A stretch of 64,000 nucleotides of DNA from Girardinichthys multiradiatus (taxonomy: Eukaryota; Chordata; Actinopteri; Cyprinodontiformes; Goodeidae): NCBI RefSeq assembly GCF_021462225.1, contig NC_061794.1, positions 16,571,784 to 16,635,783 on the forward strand. The letters run 5' to 3'. The notes beneath the pieces are model-generated. The model did no database searches, had not been told where the DNA came from, and was given only the letters and a program-made list of their open reading frames with translations. Of the stretch, positions 44,432-56,123 are shown in pieces; position 1 is the stretch's first letter, and the number at the start of each line of letters is the position of its first letter. A program made the translations under genes and the position numbers.

Positions 44432-47400
44432 TTTTGGACTTGCTACCACTCCTGATATCTAAATGTACTTTTGCGACAAGGATGTGTTCTTACCTGTTGA
44501 GCCTTGATCCGTTTAGCAACAGCAGCAACATCCCTTAATTTAATGATCTTTTCCCATCAGATGCTCTAACATCTGCTTCAACATTCTCCTTCGTCTGTCA
44601 GATATCATAACCTCTGAAATAATTTCTCTTGTGAAAACAGAGGTTTCTTGTTGGAAGCAGTTTGACGAAAAGGCCTCTGATCAACACTGGCTGTGCTTGG
44701 TGGGACCAGCCCATCTGTCACTAGTCAGTTTTCAAGCTCTGAACCAGGCAGCTCTGATCCTCTTTACTTCAGGAAAATTGTGCAGACTAACGGCTGCTGT
44801 CGTAGTATCGCTGCCACCACCAGCAATGCACCGTTTCACCATATTAATGCTGTTTTTAATGCAACTTGGCTTCAACCTGAACAGTTTATCATTGACGCTC
44901 ACACAATGAATGACTGGAGACTTCCCCTTTCACATAATTTCTGGGCAACTTTGGACTTGCTAAATTTAACAACGAAATATGCTTATTTTGTATCACAATT
45001 GTCTTTTATCATGTCTCTAATCCTAATGTAATGTCAATTACTGCACATTTCCTTCAATATTAAGATGTTTTCTTTCAATTTCTGCAGTTGTGGGAAAAGT
45101 GTGTCACAGGCACTTTAAAAATATAATAATAAAAAACTATATAAAGAAAATATTTTTGGCAGCAGAATGATTCAGCTGAGAACATTACTTATTTGTTTGT
45201 TATCATGTTGTTTTTTTTTGCTTTGGATAAACAGAACAGCAACAGGTCAACAATTTAATGACCAAACTATCCATGCATGCAGGCTCCCCCTCTGTAATTT
45301 TGTCATTTAATAATGTGGCCACCAGATACAGCGCACAATCCAGCATCCAGATATACACACTCAGTGATGCATTCAGACGAAGACATCGACACACCCTCAG
45401 CACACATACACAGACACAAGCTTAATCACATAATCTCTAGGCAAATAATTAGGCATAATTTTTGGACGGAGCAACAACAGCGAGGCAATTGGGTGCCGGA
45501 GGTAATAAAGAACAGACAGAATAGAGGAACAGGGACAAAGACAGCCTGTCTTAAAAAGGAGAGAACAGAGACAATGGGTAAGAGAATGAATAAAAATAAT
45601 GAGACAGGTACAGAAATGTTAGGGGTGTGTTATAAATATGTTGGCATTTCAGTAAATGCTTTAACATTTGTACTGTATTTTTGAGTTTAGGGTGATGTAA
45701 ATTAGACATTAAATTTGTCTATCGGGAAATTCACAGGAGAAAAAGAAAAAAACTTGGTAACAGAAAACCAAAATCCCATGCATTTTCTGAGAAACAGAAC
45801 AAAGATCCTATAACATTACTTTGACTTACAAGACAGCAATTTCATTTATTGCTTAAATGTACTGTATTAATTACACATCTAGCAGAAACTGAGCAGCTGA
45901 AATCCTGGGATCTCTCAGACTCAACACAACCCTTTGATAAAAGTTCAATATTCATGCTGTCCTGAAACACATCAATCTTCTCACCCCATAAAGAAGGACA
46001 GAAGCACAAAAATAAACAGACCTAAAATTTAAATGGATAGGTATAATTTAAACATTTTTTTTTTTTCTTGGTATTGTAAGGATCCCTCAGCTGGTGTCTT
46101 GTGGCAAATGATTATCTCTATTATATGTGGAAGATTATGAAAAATTAGAACCCTGTTAATCATGTTTGCCAGATTGTCTGCTGGCGCAGTGTTAGGTCCT
46201 GAAGGTTTCAGAGTTAAATTTTTTTTGGAGCTTCTACACAGACAGTCATGTGGGGAGGCACTGTTTAGTGGTTAGCATGAAAGGATATTGGCTAGCAGCA
46301 CAGCTAGTACGTCTAGCTGGTTGAAATAGTCAGAGAAGTTGCTATCAAGTCAGTCAAAAACAGAAGCACAGCCAGCCTTCCCTTACCTCCATTATAAGTG
46401 TATACTAGGGATGGGCAGTTATTGTACAGTCATATCATTATTGATAAAATTTGTTTTACAGTCACAAGTGTTTTGATTTATTATGACAACAATAAAATAA
46501 ACAGTATGATGTTTGCAAAGCCCAAAAACTAAATGTATTGCTAAAATTGTTAATTTTTCTATTTTTTAAGGCTGATTGTGAGTGCTTATTTTAGAATTAC
46601 AAGGAAAGGCGTCACAAGGAGAACATAACATGGAGCACAGGAAGAACAAACATTAACGTATGTGCACATGAAATCATGACGGGAGACTAATCAACATTGA
46701 GAACCCTGAGGAAGGAAACACTTAAACTGGGAGAAGGACAAATACTAACCTAAGGGGAATAAACTAGAATACACACAGAACAGAACACAGGAATAAACTA
46801 AGACATTAAATAGAAAGAAATTTACTTTTTCTTTAACAAACCCTCTTCACTAACTGTTCAGCATGTTTCAGAGTTGTATTCTGCTACTTAAAGTACCCTT
46901 AATATTTTACAGTGGGCACAGGAGCGCGATTTATATGTTAAGATGTTGATTGTCCAAAGCACTTTTACACTATAACAACAAAAAACTCCACTGTTTTGAC
47001 TGGCTATTTATAAAGAGCATTTCTTGTTCTCAAGAGGGTTTTATTTTCTCATTCTTATAAAATTTGTTGTTAGTAACACATGGAAACAAATGTGTATCAA
47101 ATAAGGTCTAATATTTCTCTAAGTCAGGCTTGCTTTTAAGAACAATGATGAGAAAAACATTTTTCCACGCTAGCTTACTTTAAAAATCGGTCAACAGTTA
47201 GCTTGCAAGTGAAGCTTAGCTAGCTGTTGAATAGCACAGGGTAATGCACTGCCAGAAGGAAGAAAAAAAGAGCTTGTTTTAGTTGCTTTGTGTGACCCAT
47301 CCAGAACTATCAGAGGGAATAGTGTTTCCCTGCTGATGTCAAAGTTAGGCAGCTTAACCTATTTATTTTAAAAGCTGTAGCATGCTCTGTTCTTAATGCT

Positions 47401-49195
47401 TCTGTCATTTTTAATGTTATTATAAAAAGCTTTTTTAATCGAGCGAGTGCATAAGGTAAAAAAATTTATTTGATCATGGAAAGTCTTTACCAGAAAAAGA
47501 AAATAAATCTTTTTTTATACTTAAAAGTAATTTTTATGGTATCAATGGTGAAATCATTATCACCTTCTAATTGTGTTAAAGTAGCAGCCTTCTCAAGTAA
47601 ACAACAGACATACGATTACTGGAACTCAGAACTTGCATCACCAAGACAATATGTAGCTCATTAGTCCAAAAATGATGACTATATTCAATGTAACTTTAAC
47701 TAGGCAGTTTAAAAGCTTGATATTGGTTCATTTTTGCTTTGACAGTGAGTTTTGAAAGTTTCTTTCCTGTGGAGGGGGGAACACATGGAACCATGTTCAA
47801 AAATGAGCTGGAATAAAAAGAGCTAAAGAAAGAAAATTTCATTTTAATGTGAACAAGACAGAGGGTGAGCAAAGAAGAGCCATGAACAGGGACTTTAATG
47901 ATGAAACGAGAAGCCAGCTGTTAAATTTACAGTTATGGTTCACGGGAAAGGGAGCACCTCTACAGGAGGTTTCCTTTATATTTTTCACCTCTTTTTTTCA
48001 TACAATTCTTTCATCTTTTCATCAAGAGAAGCGCGTCCCCGTAGAGAGGCGAGGCTCATTATTCATGCGCTCACCATCATGGCACGCGCTGGGCAGCTGC
48101 TACCATATGCCTTCCTGTCTCTTTCTCTGTGTGTTTATGTGTGAATCTGAAGAGGTGGGACTCTTTCCAATAAGTAGCTCTCATGCCTATTTGAGTGGTG
48201 GACACCCGCATTTAGTCACACATATAAAATCAGTCCCAGCTCAGTCACCCATGACCATCTGTTAAATATGCATCAGCCGCACATCACTTCCAGCCAGGAC
48301 AAATGAGCAGAGGGATGGTGGCCACCTGCTGACCTGCTCAGGAGCTCCATGGTTTATTTGAGGGGGTTGCCGGGAGGGGGAACCCGGTTTATAGACAGCC
48401 TGTGGCCTACCCCAACACATTGCACAACCCTCCCCCCCATATTCTCCCTGTGGGTTGGATCAACAGAGAAAGGCTGAGGGCAGTAGGCAATTAGAGGGGA
48501 GTGTTATAGGGGAAAGGCAATGAGGACACAAAACGACCTTATCTGCAGAGGTTACCTTTGCTGTCATCGTTTCTCTTTGATATTTTTCTGGCTTGTTCTT
48601 TGTGTGCATGTTTGCATGTATGTGTGTATGTGCTTAAGCTTTCTCTTATTTATTGTCCAGTTTTCACTTATGGTCTTCTCCCCCAGTCATCACCTTATGT
48701 TTCTCCTTGTCTTTCTGTCTCAATCTTTTTCCCTCACAGCAGCGCAACAGAAATCCACCAGTCTCGCTGTAACCCCCCGTAAACACCCCCCACCACCACA
48801 CAACAAACACACACACTGTGCACACACGGACCAGCAGACTGTTCCCATGGAAACTCACATCGACAGAAAGCACACTGGCCTCTGCCTGGAAGCTCGAAGC
48901 CGTGTGGCGACTTCCTGGGAAGAGTCAGCCGGTTGTTGATCCATCAGCACATGGAGGACAGCTGACTGACCAAACACTCACACAAGAAAACTCACTCTCT
49001 TGCTACCAAAGACAATAAAAATAAATTCAGGAAAAATACTGGTTTTGATTTTAGCAAGTTTGAAGGGAGTTAAACTGAAAGGTATAAGCCGTGGTCTTTA
49101 ACCCTTTATAACACACTGTAAAATATGAATATCATGTTCAATCTCAGAGTATCAGATTATTTCATGCATTTTGACATTTTGACATTGATACTTTT
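44432..49195. other. Gene-free stretch
   Basis: Nearly 5 kb without a supported gene. 46600-46830 resembles the A-rich body of the LTR-like repeat at 24701 but cannot be delimited. 48280-48960 is less AT-rich, with CA-rich stretches near 48785-48830. The open frames at 47849-48265 and 48520-48939 have no recognisable domains. Confidence 0.4.
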
Positions 49196-49536
49196 CAGAT
49201 CAAGCGCTGCATGGTAACACTTTTGCTTTGCAGCAAGAAGGTTCTGGGTATGTAGGTCTTTCTGCATGGAGTTTGCATGTTTTCCCTGTGCATGCGTGGG
49301 TTCTCTCCGGGTACTCCGGCTTCTTCCCACAGTACAAAATCATGACTGTTAGGTTAATTGGTCTTTCTTGGTATGAATGGGTGTGTGCATGGTTGTTTCT
49401 CCTGTGTGTTTCTGTGATGCCCTGCAATGGACTGGTAACCTGTCCAGGGTGTACCCCACCTCTCACCCGTTGACTGCTGGAGATAGGCACCAGCTCCCCC
49501 CATGAAATGGAAAAAGCAGGTATAGAAAATGGATTG
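49196..49536 (+). mobile_element. SINE-type repeat, second copy
   Basis: Same family as 40855-41218 in opposite orientation: 'ttgcagcaagaaggttctgg', 'ctgcatggagtttgcatgtt' and 'cctgtccagggtgtacccc'. The B box is eroded. The last bases (about 49500-49536) merge into the flanking sequence. Confidence 0.7.
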
Positions 49537-49566
49537 ATTGGTGTTAAAAATCAAGGTCAGTTAGAG

Positions 49567-50706
49567 TATGTATTGCCTCGCAAAACTCCTCATGTGCCTA
49601 AAGCTTTTATTTATTTCTCAGACTTTAGTGTGCTTTATTAGGATCTTATGCGACAGACCGACACAAAATATTGCATAATTGGGAAGTGGAAGCAAAAGGT
49701 TTTGTAGTTTTCAAGTTTTTTTTTAAATAGATATCTGAAAAGTGTGGTGTTTAACTAGGTAATTCTAACACAGGAGTAAACTTCTATCTAACTTCTAAGA
49801 TCTAAACCAATCAATTGTAACTCGGGCTGAATGTTCAGGGTTGTGCTCAACCTCAGTCTCCAGTCTTTTGCTGACTCTGATAGGTTTCTTCTCCAGGATT
49901 GCCCTGTCTATAGCTCCATCTATCTTCTCATCAATGCTGACCAGTTTCCGTGTTCCTACTGAAGAAAAGCGTCCCCACTGCATGATACCCCCACCACCAT
50001 GTTTCACAGTGGGAATGGCGTGCTCAAGGTGCAATATTATTTTTTATACCCACATACCATTTTGCATTTATTTTGGGACATACATCCCTTTTGACAAACC
50101 TTAAACATGAATTTCTTGTGGCTTTCTTTTAACAATGGATTTCTTCTTGCCATTTTAACATGAAGGCCAGATTATCCCGTCAAGCAGATTCTCCCTCCTG
50201 GCCAGTGGGTTTCAGACAATGGATTGAAAAGTGCTGTGTGTTTAAAGCTTTGGATATTGTTCTATAACATATCCCTGCTTTAAACTTCTGTTCAACTTTA
50301 TCCCTGACCTGCCTGTTGTGTCCCTTGGTCTTCATGATGCTGTTTGTCTACTAAGGTATCTAACAAACTACTGAGACCTTCACAGATCAGATGGATTATA
50401 CTGGGATTAAATCACACACAGATGGGCTCTGTTTACTAATTAGGAGACTTCTGATGGCAGTTGTTTGCAATAGATTTTATTTAGGGGTATCAAAATAAAG
50501 GGTACTGAACATTCATGCACTCAAACATTTTCAGATAGATTTTGAGGTGTAAAAATTTTGAAAACCCTCAATCCTTTTCCTTTTGTTTCACTATTCTGCA
50601 CCAATTTGTGTTTGTCTAAACCCTAAAATCTCATTAAAATACTTTTGTTTGTAATTTTCCAAAAATGTGAGAAACTTCAAGCATAATGAATGCTTTAACA
50701 CACTGC
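49567..50706 (-). mobile_element. Tc1-type relic with both ends, decayed
   Basis: Eroded termini at 49567 ('tattgcctcgcaaaactcct') and about 50706 ('tgaatgctttaacacact') enclose a minus-strand transposase remnant. The best frame, 49795-50034, reads IPTVKHGGGGIMQWGRFSS then VEHNPEHSARVTIDWF. The second catalytic Asp is replaced by Asn and the DLNPIE segment is deleted. It belongs to the same family as 20625, 38715, 52600 and 63340. Confidence 0.75.
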
Positions 50707-50867
50707 AGATGCATCTATCTCATGAACTGCCGACGTGATTGTGAGTTTTATTCTCTTACTCTTCGTCTTTTAATTGTAGATGTCTTGCTTTTATAATGAC
50801 TTTTACATTTTTTCATGAAAAAAGTTCTCTAAGTGTTAATTAATTTTAAATATATCAAATGCTGTGA

Positions 50868-50998
50868 TGGACTTGTCCAGAGTGTATCCCGCCTCTTGCC
50901 CATTGACCCCCATCTAACAACTCCCCTCTCCAACCCACTGACCACCCTGCAACTATGCATGGACAAGCAGTTACAAAAATGGTTGAATGGATGGATGT
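50868..50998 (+). mobile_element. SINE-type repeat, 3' fragment
   Basis: Third copy of the family at 40855 and 49196, only the 3' end: 'gatggacttgtccagagtgt', 'cccgcctcttgcccattga', ending 'tggttgaatggatgg'. The copy is 5'-truncated. Confidence 0.65.
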
Positions 50999-52599
50999 TG
51001 ATAAATGTTTATTTTATTTTTACAATCATGTAAATATTGTTTTTCCTTTTAGCATTATTAACTACCTTGGGTGACACCTCTACTTGAAGTAGAGTTGAAT
51101 TTAGGATAACAGATTAAATCCAACTTGCTGCTAAGATTCAAATGTTTTTTAAGGGAAATGCCAGAAAGGAAAACACTAGAACCATCATTGCCTTGGGGTG
51201 AGTAATAATTACATTCATAGAATTCCACTTGACCGTTGGGTTGTTTTGTAATTGTTGGAAAATCCTCCCCAAGCAGAACAATTTTTAAAAAATGCAGATG
51301 AAATCCTGATCTTCATCACCTGTGACATGGTGTTATTGAAAGATTTTATATTAGTTTATAATTGCATCCTTTTCCTTGCAAAGGTGGACCAAAGTATGTT
51401 CTTGAATTAAACGAATTACACAGTCAGATGCTTGCTTGCTGTTTGCAAGCAGTGTTTGTCTGTTTGGGTACACTATTTAATACTCACTTCATACTAGCAT
51501 GCAGATAGATATTAATAAGCTGCACAGCAGACGGCAGCAGAGTGGATCAGTGCATAGATCCAGCTGTTCCTGACCCACATTACCTCAAATGAATTAGGAA
51601 TGACATTTTTCATATGAATTATGTCTGCAAATGTCCGATTTCTCTGCAAGCTGTAGGCTGTTAAAAACTGTTAACAGACTTCTGATATTAGCTGGCCAAA
51701 GTCAGAGAGTGCAGATTTTTTCCATTTGTTTAGGTACAACGAGGCCACACGGCAGGCAGTTGTCTGTAGTCTTTAATGAAGCAAATCTGTCCACTTTTAG
51801 GAGAAATTCTTCCATGAAGTAATTTCACCCCAATAACAAGTAGGTAGGACAGTGTGGTTCTGTTTTCCTGGATAATTGCCTCCTGAGGAGTAAAATGGTT
51901 TCTCTCTCTCTCTAGGATCTGTTCGTTTAAAGCTAACATGGACAGTGGAGGTGAAGTTTCACAACTACCAAAAGAATAATTCAAACTTAAGCCAGAGAGT
52001 CTGAAAAAAATTTAAAAAACATACAGGGTAGAAATTGAAAAAGCAAACTCCTTTCTCCTCTTATGTGGACAAGACTGAAGAAGTAAAAAAAACAAAAAAC
52101 AGCTACAGTGTCTTTTCATTTTAAAAAAATCATTGGCTGTCTGTGTCTGAATGCTACAGATTTAAGAAACGAAAGAGCTATAACAACTGAAAAGCATTTT
52201 ATGTAATGAATAACTGAACTGAAATTTATTATTTTCCTTAAGAGGGTTGGCAGTCTTCTCTGTATTTTTATAAGCAAGGTTCTGCAGTAAAACTACCTTT
52301 TAGTAAAACCTCCATTTCATTCCTCATTCGAAAGGCTTATAATATTTGTTTTGTTCTGCAATGTACTCAGTTAGATATGAGGGTTCATTCTACCAATGGA
52401 GGTTAATAGCTTTGGATTGGATTATTATATAGCTTAATGTAATTACTTAGATTTCAACATAGCTGGTTGCTGCTAGTTGTCAGGGAGCTGAATGCTATAA
52501 AAGCAATGTTGGGACATTTACATTTTGCATACATGCTGATTTTAACCTTTTATTATTTCCTTCCTTTCAACACAACAACTCAAGAAAAAGTGTCAAGAA
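50999..52599. other. Gene-free stretch
   Basis: AT-rich sequence, no recognised element. A short CT repeat lies at 51900-51914. Confidence 0.45.
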
Positions 52600-53110
52600 A
52601 AAATCTATGAGAGATTCTACAGTTTGCAGCAAGGTATGTAAAGGACAGAGCAAACATGAGGAAGAAAGTACCCTGGTCAGATGACACCAAGAGTTTTGGC
52701 CTATATGCAGAATGTCATGGGTGGAGTGTGAAAGAAACAGTGCACATTCACCTTAACACACCATCCCCATGGTAAAACATGGTGGTAGCAGTATCATGCT
52801 GTGGGTATGCTTTAAAGCAGGGACAGGGACACTGGTCTCAGTGGATGTCAGGATGAACGGAGCTAAAAACAAGGCAATGCTGGGAAAACCCAGTCAGAGC
52901 TGTAATTGCAGCAGAATGCGGTTTAAGACAGATGATGACATATAGACATCATGCATATCTGATTTTCATTGCTAAACAAAATTGAAATCATGTATCATTT
53001 TGCTTTCACATTTGAATCACATTTTGCTTTCACAAAAAACAATAAACGTTTGTGTTTGTAACCTCACAAAAAGATTAAACAGTTGAAGGGGTGTGAATTC
53101 TTTTTTTAAG
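52600..53110 (+). mobile_element. Tc1-type relic, plus strand, internally deleted
   Basis: Shows the conserved strand region 'ggtaaaacatggtggtagca' and 'atgctgtgggtatgctttaa' (VKHGGSS...MLWVCF-like), then jumps near 52930 to the family's 3' flank and right end ('acagttgaaggggtgtgaat', 53079-53098). No frame is intact. Confidence 0.7.
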
Positions 53111-55089
53111 TTTTTGTGGCATTCAAGCTGATTTTCAAAATTCTGTTATCACCCTGCTTATCTTATCTCATTTTTACTCTCTTGTTTGTTTTAAAAAGTT
53201 TGTTGCAGACAGTGTGTTTTATATACAAGTAGATTATTATGATTCATTCAGGACCATGGACAGCTACCTGATGGGCAAAAGAAACAAAATGTTCTCTTAT
53301 TTTCTGTTTTTGTGGTAAAACATGCCCTCTTCATTCCCTGTAAGGCTGGAGTATTCAGGTTTAACAGAAGGCAACCTATAATGATCAGAAACAAGCCTCA
53401 GCTACAGCCAGAAAAAAATATGTCAAGCCACTTTTCCCTTGTTCATGTCTTTCAGCTGCTCAACTTTCCTTCCCGTCCCTTCACAGCCTTTTCCCATCAA
53501 CCTCCATCTCTTTCTCCATCTGATGTCAGAGCCCCACAGGGTGCCGTAGTAACTGTCTGTCAGTCAGTTTCGTTTAGCGTTTATAGTGCATCCAGCCTCT
53601 CTGATACATAATAAATAGCTCTAAGAGGCACGGCACACTCCTCGCTGGCTCCAAATACCCCGCCTATTAGACTCCCTGCTCTGGCTAATTAATCTGACTA
53701 GATGCTCAGAATTAAAATAAAGGTGGACATGAAACAGCAGCATCCCAGTTACATGATCCTACAAGCCTAAAGATTAGTAACTTTAGAATAGATCAACTCA
53801 AAAGTCTATTTACAGAGGCCTGTTGAATCATATTATTTAATTGGAGCAGCACCAGAGCAGCTATCGGCCCTGGTTGATTTTCTGTCTGTATTTATGTAAG
53901 TTGAGATGCAAAATAAATCATAATTTAAAGTTTTTCAAGGATGCGTCGATTATTGCAAGGATGTGTTGATTATTGTTTAGTCTTAGAATATTTTTGTTTG
54001 TAATGCAAAGTTAGATTTTTCAAATGTGCTCTGAAGAAGGGATTTTTCCAGTTTACAGTGATGTTGTTTGCTAGACTGAAAAGGTTTCTTGGCTGCACAG
54101 TGTGGGTCAGTTTACATCTCACCAGGTTTCTAAAATGGACCCAGAGCTTGTGCACATTTTCACATCCTGGTATTATTAGACTTGCTGTTCGCTGTAATTA
54201 ACTGCCTCTCTTCCAGAGTATAGGAAGCAAAATTATTTCACGGCAGAAAATTTTCCCCCGGTGGATTCACTGCTGTCTCGATTATATGCTCCCTGATGGA
54301 GCGATGGCTTTTAATACCTCAAAGACCTCCAAGGGCAAACAAGGATTAGACCAGTTTTCTATTCTGTAATGTGGAGGGGGACTTTTTAATATGAAATGTG
54401 TAATCCCGTCCATCCTCATGTTTAATAATACCAATTTCTTTCTTATGAATGCTGAATGACTGAGACCTGTAACTAAACATTGTGAATTAATTTCTTCTTG
54501 TAGCATTTTTTCCGTAATGACTAGAGATCGAACTTGTCAATGTTTTTCTTGGAAATTATATTATAATAGTTCTATTGGCATAAAATTCACACTGGATGTT
54601 GGTAACAACATAAGTAATCCAAACATAAAAAGTTAGCACAATTATCTCATCAATCAAGTCACTTGTACCAAGGTGAATGGACACCAGGATGATGTCTGCA
54701 GAAAGCAAAGTACAGAAAGCAAAGAAATCAGCAAACATGTGTCGGTTTTCAGAAAGCAATCCTGCTCCCATCAGTGCACATTAATAATGACTGGATTTTC
54801 CAAGGCATTGCACAATAACCATCTTATGATGGGTCAAAGCAAAGAAGTATCTCCAGAACTTTCCAACATTGTTGTTTGCAGGGTTTCTGTGGTGTCCTAA
54901 ATAGATTTTAAATACTTTTCAGTTTGCTCTTTAATAAAATACTTTGGTATCATATATTCTTCCACGTGTTGTAGTTTCAGGATTGAGAAATTTGGGCAAT
55001 ATTACATGTTGGGAAAACTACAAAACCCAGAATTTAGGACAGTATGGCTAATCTAGTTTCTTAAGGGTAAAGGTTTTTCATCCACTCAC
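53111..55089. other. Gene-free stretch
   Basis: No recognised repeat or supported gene. A block at 53440-53700 is GC-richer and low in simple repeats, perhaps a regulatory or conserved element; this cannot be judged from one sequence. Confidence 0.4.
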
Positions 55090-55510
55090 TCAAACCCCTC
55101 CACCATGTTAAGGTGGCGGTTCAAGGAGAGGCTATGATCCTAGAGGCTATGTTGTCTGGGGCTTAAATGCCCCTGGTAGGGTCTCCCATGGCAAACAGGC
55201 TCTACGTGACGGGTCAGACAAAGAGCGGTTCAAGACACTTTCATGAGGACCATAAAATTAAGGCATGTGATGTCGCCCGGTATGGCAGAGCCGTGGGTCC
55301 TACCCTGGAGCCAGGCCTGGGGTCAGGACTCATCGGAGAGCGCCTGGTGGCTGGATTGCTTCTTGCGGGACCCGGCTGGCCAAGCCCGAACGAGAAACGC
55401 AAGCCCATCCCCCAGTGGGCCCACCACCTGCAGGGGAACCATGAGGGACCAGTGCAAAGAGGTCTGGGCAGCGGATGAAGGTGGAGACTGCAATCCCTGG
55501 AATCAGGTAT
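55090..55510 (+). mobile_element. Rex3 5'-region fragment
   Basis: This copy matches the 5' side of the Rex3 at 61094 and below: 'gcgggacccggctggccaag', 'cccatcccccagtgggccca' and 'gcggatgaaggtggagac' are shared with its reverse complement, and it extends further upstream ('aaacccctccaccatgttaa', 'aggtggcggttcaaggagag'). It stops before the endonuclease motif. It is unusual because the 5' part survives and the 3' part is missing. Confidence 0.75.
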
Positions 55511-56123
55511 GTTAAAGGAAGGAAAAATCTAAAACATGAAGGGCACCACTGCCGAGGACCAACTTCGGACACTCCTGCATTGTACAATATACAACTACAA
55601 TGATTATTAAAGACATGATTATGGTGCAAAAGTTTTAATTTACTGTGGATTTTCTCCAAACTATAAAAAACATCTAAACTATTAAATATATACAAACACC
55701 CCTCTACTAATTGATTAAATGTAATTTAAAAACCCTTTAAAAATTTTTGTTTTCTCTCAAATCTTCCATCTGTTTCAAACAGACTCTAGGACCCTGGGGA
55801 AAGCCTTCAGATTTCATGATTCCTCAGGGTAATTGTTAGGGTTTTAATAAATAACAGCCTTCTGCTGAATCTGATTGGCTACCAGTGATGCTGGTCTTTG
55901 TTATTTTTGTGGTAATAATGTTGTTCTAATGGCTCTATCAATTCAAACTCACTGATTTTGACTGTTACAGTGCAGAGTAACTGCTAAAAGCACCTAAGCA
56001 GAAAGTAGCAACAACAGCCATCTGTATTAAGACTTAAAGAAGGTCATTTCTGTTTGAATTTTCAAATGTTCTAGTGTATGACAGTGAAACAGACCCTCAG
56101 CATGATGCTGCCACCACCATATT
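55511..56123. other. Gene-free stretch
   Basis: AT-rich. At about 56093-56123 a short segment, 'cagcatgatgctgccaccac', matches the Tc1 family of 20625 on the minus strand and abuts the Rex1 copy, so Rex1 may have inserted into a Tc1 relic. Confidence 0.35.

Noticed and set aside
47849..48265. 138-codon plus-strand frame.
   Set aside because: No domain, signal peptide, promoter or splice context; the mixed-composition peptide looks random.
48520..48939. 139-codon plus-strand frame with a Cys/Val/Phe-rich segment.
   Set aside because: It runs through TGTG- and CA-rich simple sequence; the hydrophobic segment comes from that and not from a membrane protein.
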